Part shown: piece after piece, positions 18,114 through 26,369 of the stretch
Layout of the letters: the number at the start of each line of letters is the position of its first letter
Position numbering within the stretch: the stretch's first letter is position 1
Source: Halobacillus litoralis
GTDB taxonomy: Bacteria; Bacillota; Bacilli; Bacillales; Halobacillaceae
Assembly (NCBI RefSeq): GCF_020524085.2
Contig: NZ_CP129016.1
Span: 1,110,001 to 1,174,000, forward strand
DNA: 64,000 bases
Direction of reading: 5' to 3'
The notes under the pieces: model-generated
Seen by the model: only the letters and a program-made list of their open reading frames with translations
What the model was told of the DNA's origin: nothing
The model's database searches: none
Program-made: the position numbers and the translations under genes

Positions 18114-19310
18114 GTGAAGACCGAAAATTCGGATCTCACTTTGCGCTCAGACCAGATTTTGGATGACTTAGTGGGGTGGCGGAGGGACTTCCACCGCTTC
18201 CCTGAACTAAGCTTTCAGGAAAAGCGAACAAGTGAAAAGTTAGGAGAAATATTAGAAAGCTTCCGGGCATTTGAAATCGAAAAGAATGTCGGAGGCTATG
18301 GAATCATTGCCACCGTCAGCCATGGGGAGGGCCCTGTTGTTGGGATTCGTGCGGATATGGACGCCTTACCCATCACGGAAACGGCGGACGTTCCCTGGGC
18401 TTCACAATATCCAGGCGTGATGCATGCGTGTGGGCATGATGCGCATATGGCCATTTTGCTCGGCATCGCACAGCTGTTGGCGGAAGATGCAAAGGCCGGA
18501 CGTTTTCAAGGAACGATCCAACTGATTTTTCAGCCAGCTGAAGAAAGTTGTGATGCAAAAGGGGAAACCGGTGCGATGAAAATGTTGGAATCTGGAAAGC
18601 TTCATCACCTGGATGCCATTTTATCCCTACACATGTGCCCTTGGAGAAAATCCGGTGAAATCCAATGGAATGATGGACCGAGCATGGCAAACAATGACGA
18701 ATTTCATCTGAGTATTCAAGGAATCGGCGGCCATGCAGGATATCCGCAGCATGTGAAAGACCCTATATGGATGGCGACTTATGTGTTGCAGGCGTTATAC
18801 AGTCTGAATGGTCGAAAGGTAGATCCGCAAGATGTAGGGACAATCAGCGTCGGACAGGTGCACGGGGGTGACGCCAACAACGTCATTCCAGGCATGGTAG
18901 AAATTAAAGGCACTCTAAGATCTTATAAAGATGATGTCCGAGAAACGTTAGGCAAGGAAATTCATCAAGCCGCCAATCTCATCTCAGCGCTCGGAGGAGA
19001 ATATTCTCTTCATATCCATCGCGGGGAACCCTCTTTAATCAACGATTCAAGAATCAACCGGATCATTAAGGAAGCGGCATACGGCCTGGAAATGTATGAA
19101 GAACCCTTTGGTATGGGGAGTGAAGACTTCAGTCATTTCACTAGAAAAATACCGGGAGCGATGTTTTTCCTTGGTTGCGGTCTAGAAAATGAACGGAGTC
19201 TCCATCAATCAGATTTTGATATTGATGAACATTCATTGCCGATTGGTGTAAGAGTGCTTTTGGAGAGTGCTTATTTAATACTTGAGCGGGGAGGAGTCCA
19301 TTCGAGATGA
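18114..19310 (+). CDS. doeB2: N-acetyl-diaminobutyrate deacetylase DoeB2 (M20 amidohydrolase)
   Basis: A 398-residue M20 family metallo-hydrolase. Metal and catalytic features include GIRADMDALP, HACGHDAHMA, PAEE, and a dimerisation domain with GIGGHAGYPQHVKDP. In this setting it should remove acetate from N-acetyl-DABA made by DoeA, the role of DoeB2-type M20 proteins. Start at GTG 18114 is preferred: GAGGAGGG lies 6 bases upstream, while an in-frame GTG at 18099 would overlap the previous stop. The stop overlaps the next start by 4 bases. Confidence 0.85.
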   Translation: MKTENSDLTLRSDQILDDLVGWRRDFHRFPELSFQEKRTSEKLGEILESFRAFEIEKNVGGYGIIATVSHGEGPVVGIRADMDALPITETADVPWASQYPGVMHACGHDAHMAILLGIAQLLAEDAKAGRFQGTIQLIFQPAEESCDAKGETGAMKMLESGKLHHLDAILSLHMCPWRKSGEIQWNDGPSMANNDEFHLSIQGIGGHAGYPQHVKDPIWMATYVLQALYSLNGRKVDPQDVGTISVGQVHGGDANNVIPGMVEIKGTLRSYKDDVRETLGKEIHQAANLISALGGEYSLHIHRGEPSLINDSRINRIIKEAAYGLEMYEEPFGMGSEDFSHFTRKIPGAMFFLGCGLENERSLHQSDFDIDEHSLPIGVRVLLESAYLILERGGVHSR

Positions 19311-20371
19311 AAATAGCCATGATCGGATTTGGAGGCGTAGGCCAGGCATTTGCGGAAATTGTGGAGGAAAAACACCGGGAACTACAGCAAAGTTACGGAC
19401 TCGATGTGGAAATCGTGGCCATATCAGATGTCATGAAAGGCTCCATTTTCCAACCAGATGGGTTAAATGTTTCGAAGGTATTGGAGTGTGTAAAACGAAC
19501 GGGATCTGTAGAATCCTATCCGTCATCCAGTCGGACGATTAAAGGATGGAACAGTGTAGAAACGATAGAGAAATCACAGGCGGATATCATCATAGAAGTA
19601 ACCTACACCGATGTCAAAACCGGTGAGCCTGCGCTCACTCACTGCCATCGTGCTTTTGAGACAGGAAAAAGTGTCATAACAACAAACAAAGGTCCGGTCG
19701 CTCTCGCCTATCAAGAATTAACTGAAAAGGCGAATCAACATGACGTGTTTTTCGGTTTCGAAGGAACAGTCATGAGTGGTACGCCGGCGCTAAGGCTTCC
19801 GCTAGAAACTTTAGCTGGCAATGAAATTAAAGAAATCAGAGGGATATTGAATGGAACGACCAATTATATTCTTACCGCTATGGAAAGTGGAATGACATTG
19901 AATCAAGCATTAGAAAAAGCCCAAGCCCTTGGTTATGCAGAGGCCGATCCGACGAGTGATCTTGAGGCTTACGATGTGAGGTATAAAGCAGCTATCTTAT
20001 CGAACCATGTGTATGGAGTTCATCTCGACCCGGATGAAATTTTCTGCACTGGGATTACTGGTTTATCAGTAGAAGATATCCAGGAAGCGGAACGGGCCGG
20101 AGAAAAATGGAAGCTGCTCGCACGTATTTCTCAAAACAAAGGCACAGTGAAGGCAACTGTACAACCGGAGCGCATAAAAAAGGATGATCTATTAGCTCGT
20201 GTTAGTGGTGCAACCAATGCGATCGTCTATGAATGTGATTTGTCTGGTCCGATCATGCTTACAGGCGCAGGGGCAGGGTTAAAGGAAACGGGGTTTTCCT
20301 TGTTGATCGACCTGATTCATTGCCATAAACAGAAGCAGGGAATCATAATCGGAGGAGGGAGTCACTCATGA
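19307..20371 (+). CDS. hom: Homoserine dehydrogenase (no ACT domain)
   Basis: Interconverts aspartate semialdehyde and homoserine with NAD(P)H. The 354-residue protein has the Rossmann start MIGFGGVGQAF, TTNKGP, GILNGTTNYILTAME, and the catalytic EADPTSDLEAYDVRYKAAIL region. It lacks the C-terminal ACT domain of the usual 430-residue biosynthetic enzyme, so threonine feedback is not expected. It is translationally coupled to genes on both sides (4-base overlaps), showing a role in the ectoine operon. It may oxidise homoserine to aspartate semialdehyde for the next enzyme. Confidence 0.9.
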   Translation: MKIAMIGFGGVGQAFAEIVEEKHRELQQSYGLDVEIVAISDVMKGSIFQPDGLNVSKVLECVKRTGSVESYPSSSRTIKGWNSVETIEKSQADIIIEVTYTDVKTGEPALTHCHRAFETGKSVITTNKGPVALAYQELTEKANQHDVFFGFEGTVMSGTPALRLPLETLAGNEIKEIRGILNGTTNYILTAMESGMTLNQALEKAQALGYAEADPTSDLEAYDVRYKAAILSNHVYGVHLDPDEIFCTGITGLSVEDIQEAERAGEKWKLLARISQNKGTVKATVQPERIKKDDLLARVSGATNAIVYECDLSGPIMLTGAGAGLKETGFSLLIDLIHCHKQKQGIIIGGGSHS

Positions 20372-21807
20372 CGACGAAGGTGAAGAGTTATAAAATGCTT
20401 ATCGGGGGAGAGTGGCGGGAAGGGTTACACAGTTTTGATGTAAGCAACCCGCAGAATAATGAAGTGCTGGCCACTGTTCCCTCTGCGACGAAGGAGGATA
20501 TGGTTGAAGCTATTGAAACCGCCGATCGCACTTTTCGAATGAGAGATCCCATTCCTACACATGAACGGATCCGCATACTAAGTAAAGTTTCTGATTACAT
20601 GGAGAGGGATCACGAAGCGTTTGCTGCAATCATTGCAAGTGAAGGCAGTAAAACGATTACCGAAGCTCGTTCAGAGGTCTCACGGGCCATTCAAACGATC
20701 CGGATCAGCGCAGAGGAAGCGAGAAGGTTGAAAGGAGAGACCATTAACTTCGATCAAAATCCGGGCAGCGAACAAAGAGTCGGGTATTATCAACGTTTTC
20801 CTATGGGAGTGGTAGGAGCCATCACTCCATTTAATGACCCGCTCAATTTAGTTGCACATAAAATAGGGCCAGCTTTAGCTTCAGGGAACGCGATTGTCCT
20901 CAAACCTGCATCAGCCACACCTCTAAGTGCACTGAAATTAGCAGAGGTATTCGAAGAAGCTGGACTTCCTGAAGGGTACCTTTCTGTTATTACTGGGTCA
21001 GGAAAGGAACTCGGCGATGTACTAGTTACACACCCGGCCGTCAAAATGGTTTCCTTTACGGGGGGATCGGATGCCGGAGAAGCCATTACAAGCAAAGCAG
21101 GAACGAAAAAAATAAGCATGGAACTAGGATCAAACTCGCCGGTCATTGTCTTAAGTGATGCAGACCTTTCAAAGGCTGTTCATGCTTGTTGCTCGGGTGC
21201 TTTTTCAGCGGCAGGGCAAAATTGTATCGGTGTTCAAAGGATCTTTGTGGCTAGAGAACTTTATCCAGCTTTTATCGATGGACTGGTGGAAGCTGCCGAA
21301 GCACTGAAGGTCGGCGATAAAATGGATGAAAGAACAGATGTAGGACCGATGATTAATGAAAAAGAAGCAGTCCGTGTGTCCGAATGGGTCGATGAAGCGT
21401 TAGGGATGGGAGCACAAATAGAAGCAGGTGGGGTCCGAGACGGAGCGTACTATTCTCCTACCATTCTGAGCCATGTGCCTTCAGATGCGAAAGTCATGGC
21501 TGAAGAAATCTTTGGACCTGTGGTTATTGTAAACCCTGTCACTGATTTAGATGAAGCCATTGAAAAATCCAACGCCGTGAATTATGGACTGCACGCTGGA
21601 ATCTTCACAAACGATATTAACCAAGCTTTTAAAGCCATAAGGAAAATGGACGTAGGTGGACTCATGATTAATGACAGCAGCGATTATCGAATTGATGAAA
21701 TGCCGTTCGGAGGTACGAAAGGATCCGGCATCGGTCGTGAAGGTGTACGTTTTAGCATAGAATCCATGACGGAACAAAAAGTCGTTTGTTTCCATCTTGA
21801 TGAGTAG
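20368..21807 (+). CDS. doeC: Aldehyde dehydrogenase, probable DoeC (aspartate semialdehyde to aspartate)
   Basis: A 479-residue NAD(P)-dependent aldehyde dehydrogenase. It shows ITPFNDPLNLVAHKIGPALA, SFTGGSDAGEAI, the general-base Glu in MELGSNSP, and the nucleophile Cys in AGQNCIGVQR. Position at the end of the ectoine operon fits DoeC, which oxidises aspartate semialdehyde to aspartate without phosphate. It could also take succinate semialdehyde. The start overlaps the homoserine dehydrogenase stop (ATGA). No terminator follows directly; the next small gene starts 76 bases later. Confidence 0.88.
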   Translation: MTTKVKSYKMLIGGEWREGLHSFDVSNPQNNEVLATVPSATKEDMVEAIETADRTFRMRDPIPTHERIRILSKVSDYMERDHEAFAAIIASEGSKTITEARSEVSRAIQTIRISAEEARRLKGETINFDQNPGSEQRVGYYQRFPMGVVGAITPFNDPLNLVAHKIGPALASGNAIVLKPASATPLSALKLAEVFEEAGLPEGYLSVITGSGKELGDVLVTHPAVKMVSFTGGSDAGEAITSKAGTKKISMELGSNSPVIVLSDADLSKAVHACCSGAFSAAGQNCIGVQRIFVARELYPAFIDGLVEAAEALKVGDKMDERTDVGPMINEKEAVRVSEWVDEALGMGAQIEAGGVRDGAYYSPTILSHVPSDAKVMAEEIFGPVVIVNPVTDLDEAIEKSNAVNYGLHAGIFTNDINQAFKAIRKMDVGGLMINDSSDYRIDEMPFGGTKGSGIGREGVRFSIESMTEQKVVCFHLDE

Positions 21808-21883
21808 AAAGGCAGCCTAGTCCGTACGTTTGTGTTTGTTATCTCTTTGGTAGGGGAATGCCTCCACAAAAGGAGGTAATGAA

Positions 21884-22090
21884 ATGGCACAATTTTATGT
21901 GAACCAGAACCAGCAGACAGGTGGCGAACACGAAGTGCATGTGGAAGGTTGTGATTTTATGCCTTTTGAGCAGAACTTATTGGAATTAGGCGGTCACGAT
22001 GATTGCGCAAACGCACTTGAAGTTGCCAGAAATACTTACGAAGACGTCAACGGCTGCAAACACTGCTGCCCCGATTGCCACACTAAATAA
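21884..22090 (+). CDS. Small conserved Cys/His-rich protein
   Basis: A 68-residue protein beginning MAQFYVNQNQQTGGEHEVHVEGC and ending with CKHCCPDCH. The six cysteines and several histidines could bind a metal. It resembles short hypothetical proteins found widely in bacteria, whose function I do not know. AAAAGGAGG precedes the ATG. It follows doeC by 76 bases in the same direction and shares its terminator, so it may be part of the same transcript. Confidence 0.75.
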   Translation: MAQFYVNQNQQTGGEHEVHVEGCDFMPFEQNLLELGGHDDCANALEVARNTYEDVNGCKHCCPDCHTK

Positions 22091-22097
22091 CATTCCC

Positions 22098-22139
22098 AAA
22101 AACCTGAACGTCCATAAAAGGAACCGTTCAGGTTTTTTT
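22098..22139 (+). terminator. Terminator of the ectoine operon/small protein gene
   Basis: Perfect 13-base arms (22098-22110 and 22125-22137) around a 14-base loop, ending in T7. Confidence 0.92.
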
Positions 22140-22153
22140 ATTTGTTTCACTAT

Positions 22154-22695
22154 ATGGCAGGTTTGTGGAAGACTCAGTTTCGAGACGTTTCTGGGTTCGT
22201 TGCTGTATTGTGCGTTAGGGGTGGCTGGGAAGCTGCTCGCTTTCCTGTGGGGGAGTGCCGAGCTTCCTCGGGCTAACGCCCTGCGGGATCTCGCCGATCT
22301 CCTTTCTCCCACGGGAGTCTCGCAGCTTCCCAACCACCCCTTTCGATGTAAGGGATAAACGAACCCTTATACCAAGTTGGATGGTTCTTCCGCTATACAA
22401 CTGTTAGAGGTGTAAAGCGCTGTGGATCAAGCTTTAACGTACTGTTGAGATGTTCTAGTCATCCACTTCCCATAATCATACGAGCTGACCTTTTAGGAGT
22501 GGTTTCGAGAATCTTCCTTGGCAAAGGGGCGGAGGGAAACGGTGAGACTCCTATGGGACGTGTGGGACAGGTGAGACCCCGGAAGGCGGAGCTTGAGGAG
22601 GCTCACCGCCCGCCCCATGGAAAGCGAACTGTTTCCCGGAGCCACGAAACTCACACAAACATCTCGAAACTGAGTCTTCAAGAAAAGGGAGTGTA
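22154..22695 (+). repeat. Intergenic TIR element, copy B (full length)
   Basis: Perfect 18-base terminal inverted repeats: GAAGACTCAGTTTCGAGA (22168-22185) and its reverse complement (22662-22679), 512 bp end to end. Outer flanks shared with other copies are ATGGCAGGTTTGTG on the left and AAAAGGGAG on the right. Hairpin module 1 spans 22218-22340 (arms of 19 bases). Module 2 spans about 22525-22640 and contains a long imperfect inverted repeat. No coding sequence is credible inside. Confidence 0.9.
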
Positions 22696-22803
22696 TATGG
22701 AATAGAAAGGAATTGGTGTGCTGAACTGGTACTTCTTCTCAGGGATATTGTTTGCTCTGATGCAAATAGTAAACGTGAAGATTAATCCTGAGGAGGATGT
22801 AAG

Positions 22804-23571
22804 ATGAAGAAAAAATGGTTTATTCTATTCGCAGCACTCATGATGATTGCCATGTTGGCTGCTTGTAATACATCAGAAGAGCGCGCGCGTGAAAGTCAGC
22901 GGAACAACTTAAATCAAGTCAGTTTTGGTCCGGAAGATCAAGGAATGCAAAGGGACGGAAATCAACCAAGAGGAATGGATCCAGGGGCATACGGCCAGAA
23001 CCGCTTTGATGCCAATATTCCTTTTGAAGGGATGAATCCAAATGGTACGAACGGATCCATCCAAGGTCCATACTTTTTTGACCAAGATGGCCGGTACACA
23101 CAAGATTCTCAAGGTAGAGATCAGGCGCAAAGACAAGCCCCTGATCAAGCTGAACAAAATCGTGATAATACAGCACGAGAGAGCGATGAGGCAACGGGTG
23201 ATTTTCAACAGCAGGTCATTGATTTAACGAACAAAGCTCGTGAAAAAAATGGCCTGAAACCTCTTAAGAATAGCAATGATGTAGAAGAAGTCGCTCAAAC
23301 GAAATCTGAAGATATGGCGAAGAATGATTATTTCTCCCATACGTCCCCGACTTACGGAAGTCCTTTTGATATGCTGAGGGAATTCGGAGTCGATTATTCA
23401 ACAGCAGCTGAGAACATTGCTGCAGGACAGCAGTCTCCGCAATCCGTTGTCGATGGCTGGTTAAACAGTTCAGGTCACCGTAAAAACATTATGAACAAAA
23501 ATGTCACGCACATTGGTGTCGGATATGCGAAAGACGGCAATTACTGGGTGCAAATGTTTATAGCAAAATAA
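22804..23571 (+). CDS. CAP/SCP-domain lipoprotein (YkwD-like)
   Basis: A 255-residue exported protein: lipobox MLAAC with Cys at about residue 21, a long Gln/Asp/Gly-rich linker (about 25-130), then a CAP domain. CAP features are FSHTSPTYGSPFDM, AAENIAAGQ, VVDGWLNSSGHRKNIMN and HIGVGYA. Such proteins occur on Bacillus cells and spores; the molecular activity is uncertain. GAGGAGG-like sequence precedes the ATG. A paralogue lies at 62448-63153. Confidence 0.9.
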   Translation: MKKKWFILFAALMMIAMLAACNTSEERARESQRNNLNQVSFGPEDQGMQRDGNQPRGMDPGAYGQNRFDANIPFEGMNPNGTNGSIQGPYFFDQDGRYTQDSQGRDQAQRQAPDQAEQNRDNTARESDEATGDFQQQVIDLTNKAREKNGLKPLKNSNDVEEVAQTKSEDMAKNDYFSHTSPTYGSPFDMLREFGVDYSTAAENIAAGQQSPQSVVDGWLNSSGHRKNIMNKNVTHIGVGYAKDGNYWVQMFIAK

Positions 23572-23578
23572 GTAGATG

Positions 23579-23610
23579 TGACGCTTGGTTATCATCAGGC
23601 GTCATGTTTT
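23579..23610 (+). terminator. Terminator after CAP lipoprotein gene
   Basis: Nine-base arms (23579-23587 and 23596-23604) with one wobble pair around GTTATCAT, followed by TGTTTT. Confidence 0.7.
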
Positions 23611-23637
23611 ACATACAAATCAAGGCAGGGGTAGAGA

Positions 23638-24333
23638 ATGAAGAAGATATGGATCCTGGTCATGGTGTTCGCTGTCATTCTGGCACCTTCTGACCTAGCA
23701 GCTTTTAAAGAAAATAGATTGGTCGCCATCGGGGATTCCATTCCATTTGGTTATAATTTGGATAAAGAAAATAAAAAACCTCCAAAAGGATCATTTCCAT
23801 CTTTGATTGGAATGAAAAAAGATATAGAAGTTACGAATTTAAGTATTCCCGGTCTGACATCTGCCGAATTGTTAACAGCGGTACGGTCCAATGAAATCTT
23901 CAGAGAGAGTCTTAAGGATGCCGATTATGTCATTGTGTATATCGGTGGAAACGATTTATTAAATGTTGTCAAAAAGAATGGAGGACTGGATGGTTTGAAA
24001 ATGGAGGATGCTGCCCCTGTCATTCGAGATCTCATTTATAATGTCTATTCGACCATTCTAGAGATTGACGAATTAACGAACGGGAAGGTACTCGTCTACA
24101 ACATATACAATCCTTATCCTGCTGCGGGAGACCAATTGAACACGCCGCTCGCTTATATTAACCAGCAGTATGCTTCCTTAATCAAGCTGCTGAAACATTT
24201 TGCATCCGTTACACTAGTCGATGCGTATAAAGCCTATCATGGTCACCCTGAATACATCATCAAAGGGGATGTTCATCCAACGGCAAAAGGGCAGAAGGTA
24301 TTGGCGAAGATTGCATTAAAACACATGGACTAA
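23638..24333 (+). CDS. SGNH/GDSL-family hydrolase, secreted
   Basis: A 231-residue protein with a signal-like N-terminus (MKKIWILVMVFAVILAPSDL) and SGNH blocks: GDSIPFG with the nucleophile Ser (about 32), block II Gly in NLSIPGLTSAE, block III GGNDLL, and the final DVHPTAKGQ with catalytic Asp and His. It should hydrolyse esters outside the membrane; lipid, acetylated polysaccharide or other ester substrates are possible. A weak AGGGGT ribosome site precedes the ATG. Confidence 0.88.
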   Translation: MKKIWILVMVFAVILAPSDLAAFKENRLVAIGDSIPFGYNLDKENKKPPKGSFPSLIGMKKDIEVTNLSIPGLTSAELLTAVRSNEIFRESLKDADYVIVYIGGNDLLNVVKKNGGLDGLKMEDAAPVIRDLIYNVYSTILEIDELTNGKVLVYNIYNPYPAAGDQLNTPLAYINQQYASLIKLLKHFASVTLVDAYKAYHGHPEYIIKGDVHPTAKGQKVLAKIALKHMD

Positions 24334-24407
24334 GTCAAGCTTGGTGGTGGGTGTCTCTTTCATGTTTCATGTATAATGGGGATACGGTTATTTTGGAGGT
24401 GTTTGAC

Positions 24408-25394
24408 ATGGTGAGATTTGGAATTATAGGAACCAATACCATTACAGAAAAATTTATTGAGGCAGCGAAACAGCATGCTCAATTCACATTGCAGGCGGTG
24501 TATTCTCGTACAGAAGAGAAAGCAGCCACCTTTGCATCCAAACATGGTGCACTTGAGACATACACAGATATAGAAGAGATGGCCGCCAGTTCGAATGTGG
24601 ATGCGGTTTATATTGCAAGTCCTAATGCTTTCCATTCAGAACAGGCGAAAACGATCATGCGGAAAGGGACGCATGTCTTATGTGAAAAACCAATGGCTTC
24701 TAATCAACAGGAGATCGCTTCCATGATCGAAGTAGCCAAAGAAGAAGGCGTTTTGTTAATGGAAGCAGTGAAGTCTACACTCATGCCGGGTTTTCTAAGC
24801 ATGCAGGAACATCTACATAAAATCGGGGAAGTGAGACGCTTTGTCGGGAACTTCAGCAAGTATTCCTCTCGTTATGATGCATATAAAAGAGGAGAAGTCC
24901 TGAACGCATTCAAGCCTGAATTATCGAATGGTTCTTTGATGGACCTTGGTATTTATGGGATTTATCCGATGGTCGTATTATTCGGTGCGCCCAATCATGT
25001 CCAGGCTAATGCCGTGTTTTTGGATTCTGGTGTTGACGGTCAAGGGAGTGTGGTTGCAGCGTATGATGGGATGGAAGGAGTGGTGATGCACTCCAAAATC
25101 GTGGACTCCCATGCTCCTTCTGAAATTCAAGGGGAAGAAGGCACCATGCTTATTCCGAATATTTCTGAACCTAAAGGTATAAAGATCATTTATAGAGATG
25201 GATCTGTGGAAGAGCTTTCTTTTGAAGATGAATTTTCACCTATGTATTATGAAGCGGCTGAATTTATCAGTCTGGTGGAGAAAGAAAAAGATCGGTCAGA
25301 GAATAATTCGTTGGAGCATACGCTGATCACAGCGAAAGTCATGGAGGAAGCCCGCCGCCAAATCGGCCTGGTTTATCCGAACGACCGCTCTTAG
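24408..25394 (+). CDS. Gfo/Idh/MocA-family oxidoreductase
   Basis: A 328-residue NAD(P)-dependent sugar-type dehydrogenase. The N-terminal Rossmann fold starts FGIIGTNTI and the EKP motif appears as VLCEKPMASN near residue 95; the C-terminal substrate domain follows. The start at 24408 is chosen over 24351 because TTGGAGGTG lies just upstream and it begins the conserved fold. A TATAAT at 24372-24377 may be its -10. Substrate is not predictable. Confidence 0.88.
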   Translation: MVRFGIIGTNTITEKFIEAAKQHAQFTLQAVYSRTEEKAATFASKHGALETYTDIEEMAASSNVDAVYIASPNAFHSEQAKTIMRKGTHVLCEKPMASNQQEIASMIEVAKEEGVLLMEAVKSTLMPGFLSMQEHLHKIGEVRRFVGNFSKYSSRYDAYKRGEVLNAFKPELSNGSLMDLGIYGIYPMVVLFGAPNHVQANAVFLDSGVDGQGSVVAAYDGMEGVVMHSKIVDSHAPSEIQGEEGTMLIPNISEPKGIKIIYRDGSVEELSFEDEFSPMYYEAAEFISLVEKEKDRSENNSLEHTLITAKVMEEARRQIGLVYPNDRS

Positions 25395-25402
25395 GGTCCT
25401 GC

Positions 25403-25439
25403 AAAAAGAGGCACTCACTTGCGGATGTGCCTCTTTTTT
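25403..25439. terminator. Bidirectional terminator between oxidoreductase and hxlR-type gene
   Basis: Twelve-base arms (25403-25414 and 25427-25438), A and T runs on opposite sides, between convergent genes. Confidence 0.9.
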
Positions 25440-25805
25440 CTATTGTTCTTTCAGTTGATTCGATACGTCCGTGAGGCTTTCTTGCTGGTCCGCCCTTCGC
25501 TTATGGTGGATGCCCCAGTCGTTCATTTTCTCCAAGAATGAGGCCGTTGTTCGCCCGTAAGGCGTCACTCGATACTCCACTCTGGGAGGCACGGTTTCAT
25601 AATCGATTCGTTCAACTAAACCGTCCTGGATGAGTTTTTTCAGTTCTCTGGCAAGGATTCGGGAGGAGATGTTTCCATCAAGGGACCGGCGTAGTGCATT
25701 AAACCGCAGATGATTTTCGTGAATGAGTTTCCAAAGAATTAACCCTTTCCACTTTCCGCACACGACTTCAAGAGTGACATCAAGGCCGATCCCTTCTTCC
25801 TTCAT
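25440..25805 (-). CDS. HxlR-family winged-helix regulator
   Basis: A 121-residue DNA-binding protein with the HxlR pattern: VCGKWKGLILWKLIHENHLRFNALRRSL, SSRILARELKKLIQDGLVER and VPPRVEYRVTPYGR. The usual N-terminal Cys redox sensor is not at the extreme N-terminus, but a Cys sits at about residue 16 next to GKW. GAGGTG precedes the ATG. It lies 16 bases after the small upstream gene, probably in one operon. Confidence 0.9.
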   Translation of the reverse strand: MKEEGIGLDVTLEVVCGKWKGLILWKLIHENHLRFNALRRSLDGNISSRILARELKKLIQDGLVERIDYETVPPRVEYRVTPYGRTTASFLEKMNDWGIHHKRRADQQESLTDVSNQLKEQ

Positions 25806-25821
25806 CTGCTTTCACCTCGCG

Positions 25822-26019
25822 TTATTTTTTTGTGGTCTGTCCTTGTTTTTGCATGGCTTTTTCATAGCCTTCCAATACTCCCTGGGCATAGACTTTGTTC
25901 AAGACAGTCATGGTCTGAGGGATGACTTTTTCTTCTTCCGATTCCGAGACTTGGTTTAATAAGTCTACGAGTTCCAACAATTCTTCAGAAACGGGAAAAA
26001 TCGGTTTTATGTTGTCCAT
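25822..26019 (-). CDS. Small acidic protein of unknown function
   Basis: A 65-residue, soluble, Glu-rich helix-forming protein (SEELLELVDLLNQVSESEEEK). I do not recognise a family. The start at 26019 is preferred over a GTG at 26031, which would be too close to GGAAGG. It is directly upstream of and co-oriented with the HxlR-type gene. Confidence 0.55.
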   Translation of the reverse strand: MDNIKPIFPVSEELLELVDLLNQVSESEEEKVIPQTMTVLNKVYAQGVLEGYEKAMQKQGQTTKK

Positions 26020-26369
26020 AAAAAGGATCACCTTCCTGTTTGTTCGGGAAAATACTATTAATATAATTCTATTTGCTTTTTATCCGGGTAACAAGTACTT
26101 ACATAAATGTGCGTGTTCCTTTGACTATTATGACTTAAACTAGTGTAAATAATCAACAAATAAGTCCGTGGTTTTGGCTCAGTGGCGCGCATTTTCAGAA
26201 GGTTCCTTGTTGTACAAAAGTTATACTGAAATACCTGGTCTTGCTGTTTTTGTATAACGGGATGATACCAGAATCTCAAATCATGCAGGAACACTATCTT
26301 TTTATCAATGAAGATATTTCCTATCTGTATAACGGGTCTTTAGATTGACACATGTTTGGAGGATTTTGT
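26020..26369. other. Intergenic region between small gene and ABC exporter
   Basis: No gene I can support. TTGACT at 26121-26126 may be a -35 for rightward transcription. The 11-mer TGTATAACGGG occurs twice (26251-26261 and 26326-26336), 75 bases apart, the second just before the exporter ribosome site. A short open frame runs through 26139-26346 without a convincing start. Confidence 0.4.

Noticed and set aside
22445..22705. Open frames inside the TIR elements (also at 224-460, 32437-32835 and 60595-60885)
   Set aside because: Frames are not conserved between copies, which differ by indels that shift them, while the hairpins are conserved.
26139..26346. Open stretch before the ABC exporter as a small gene
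   Set aside because: No usable start codon with a ribosome site; the translated sequence is not recognised.
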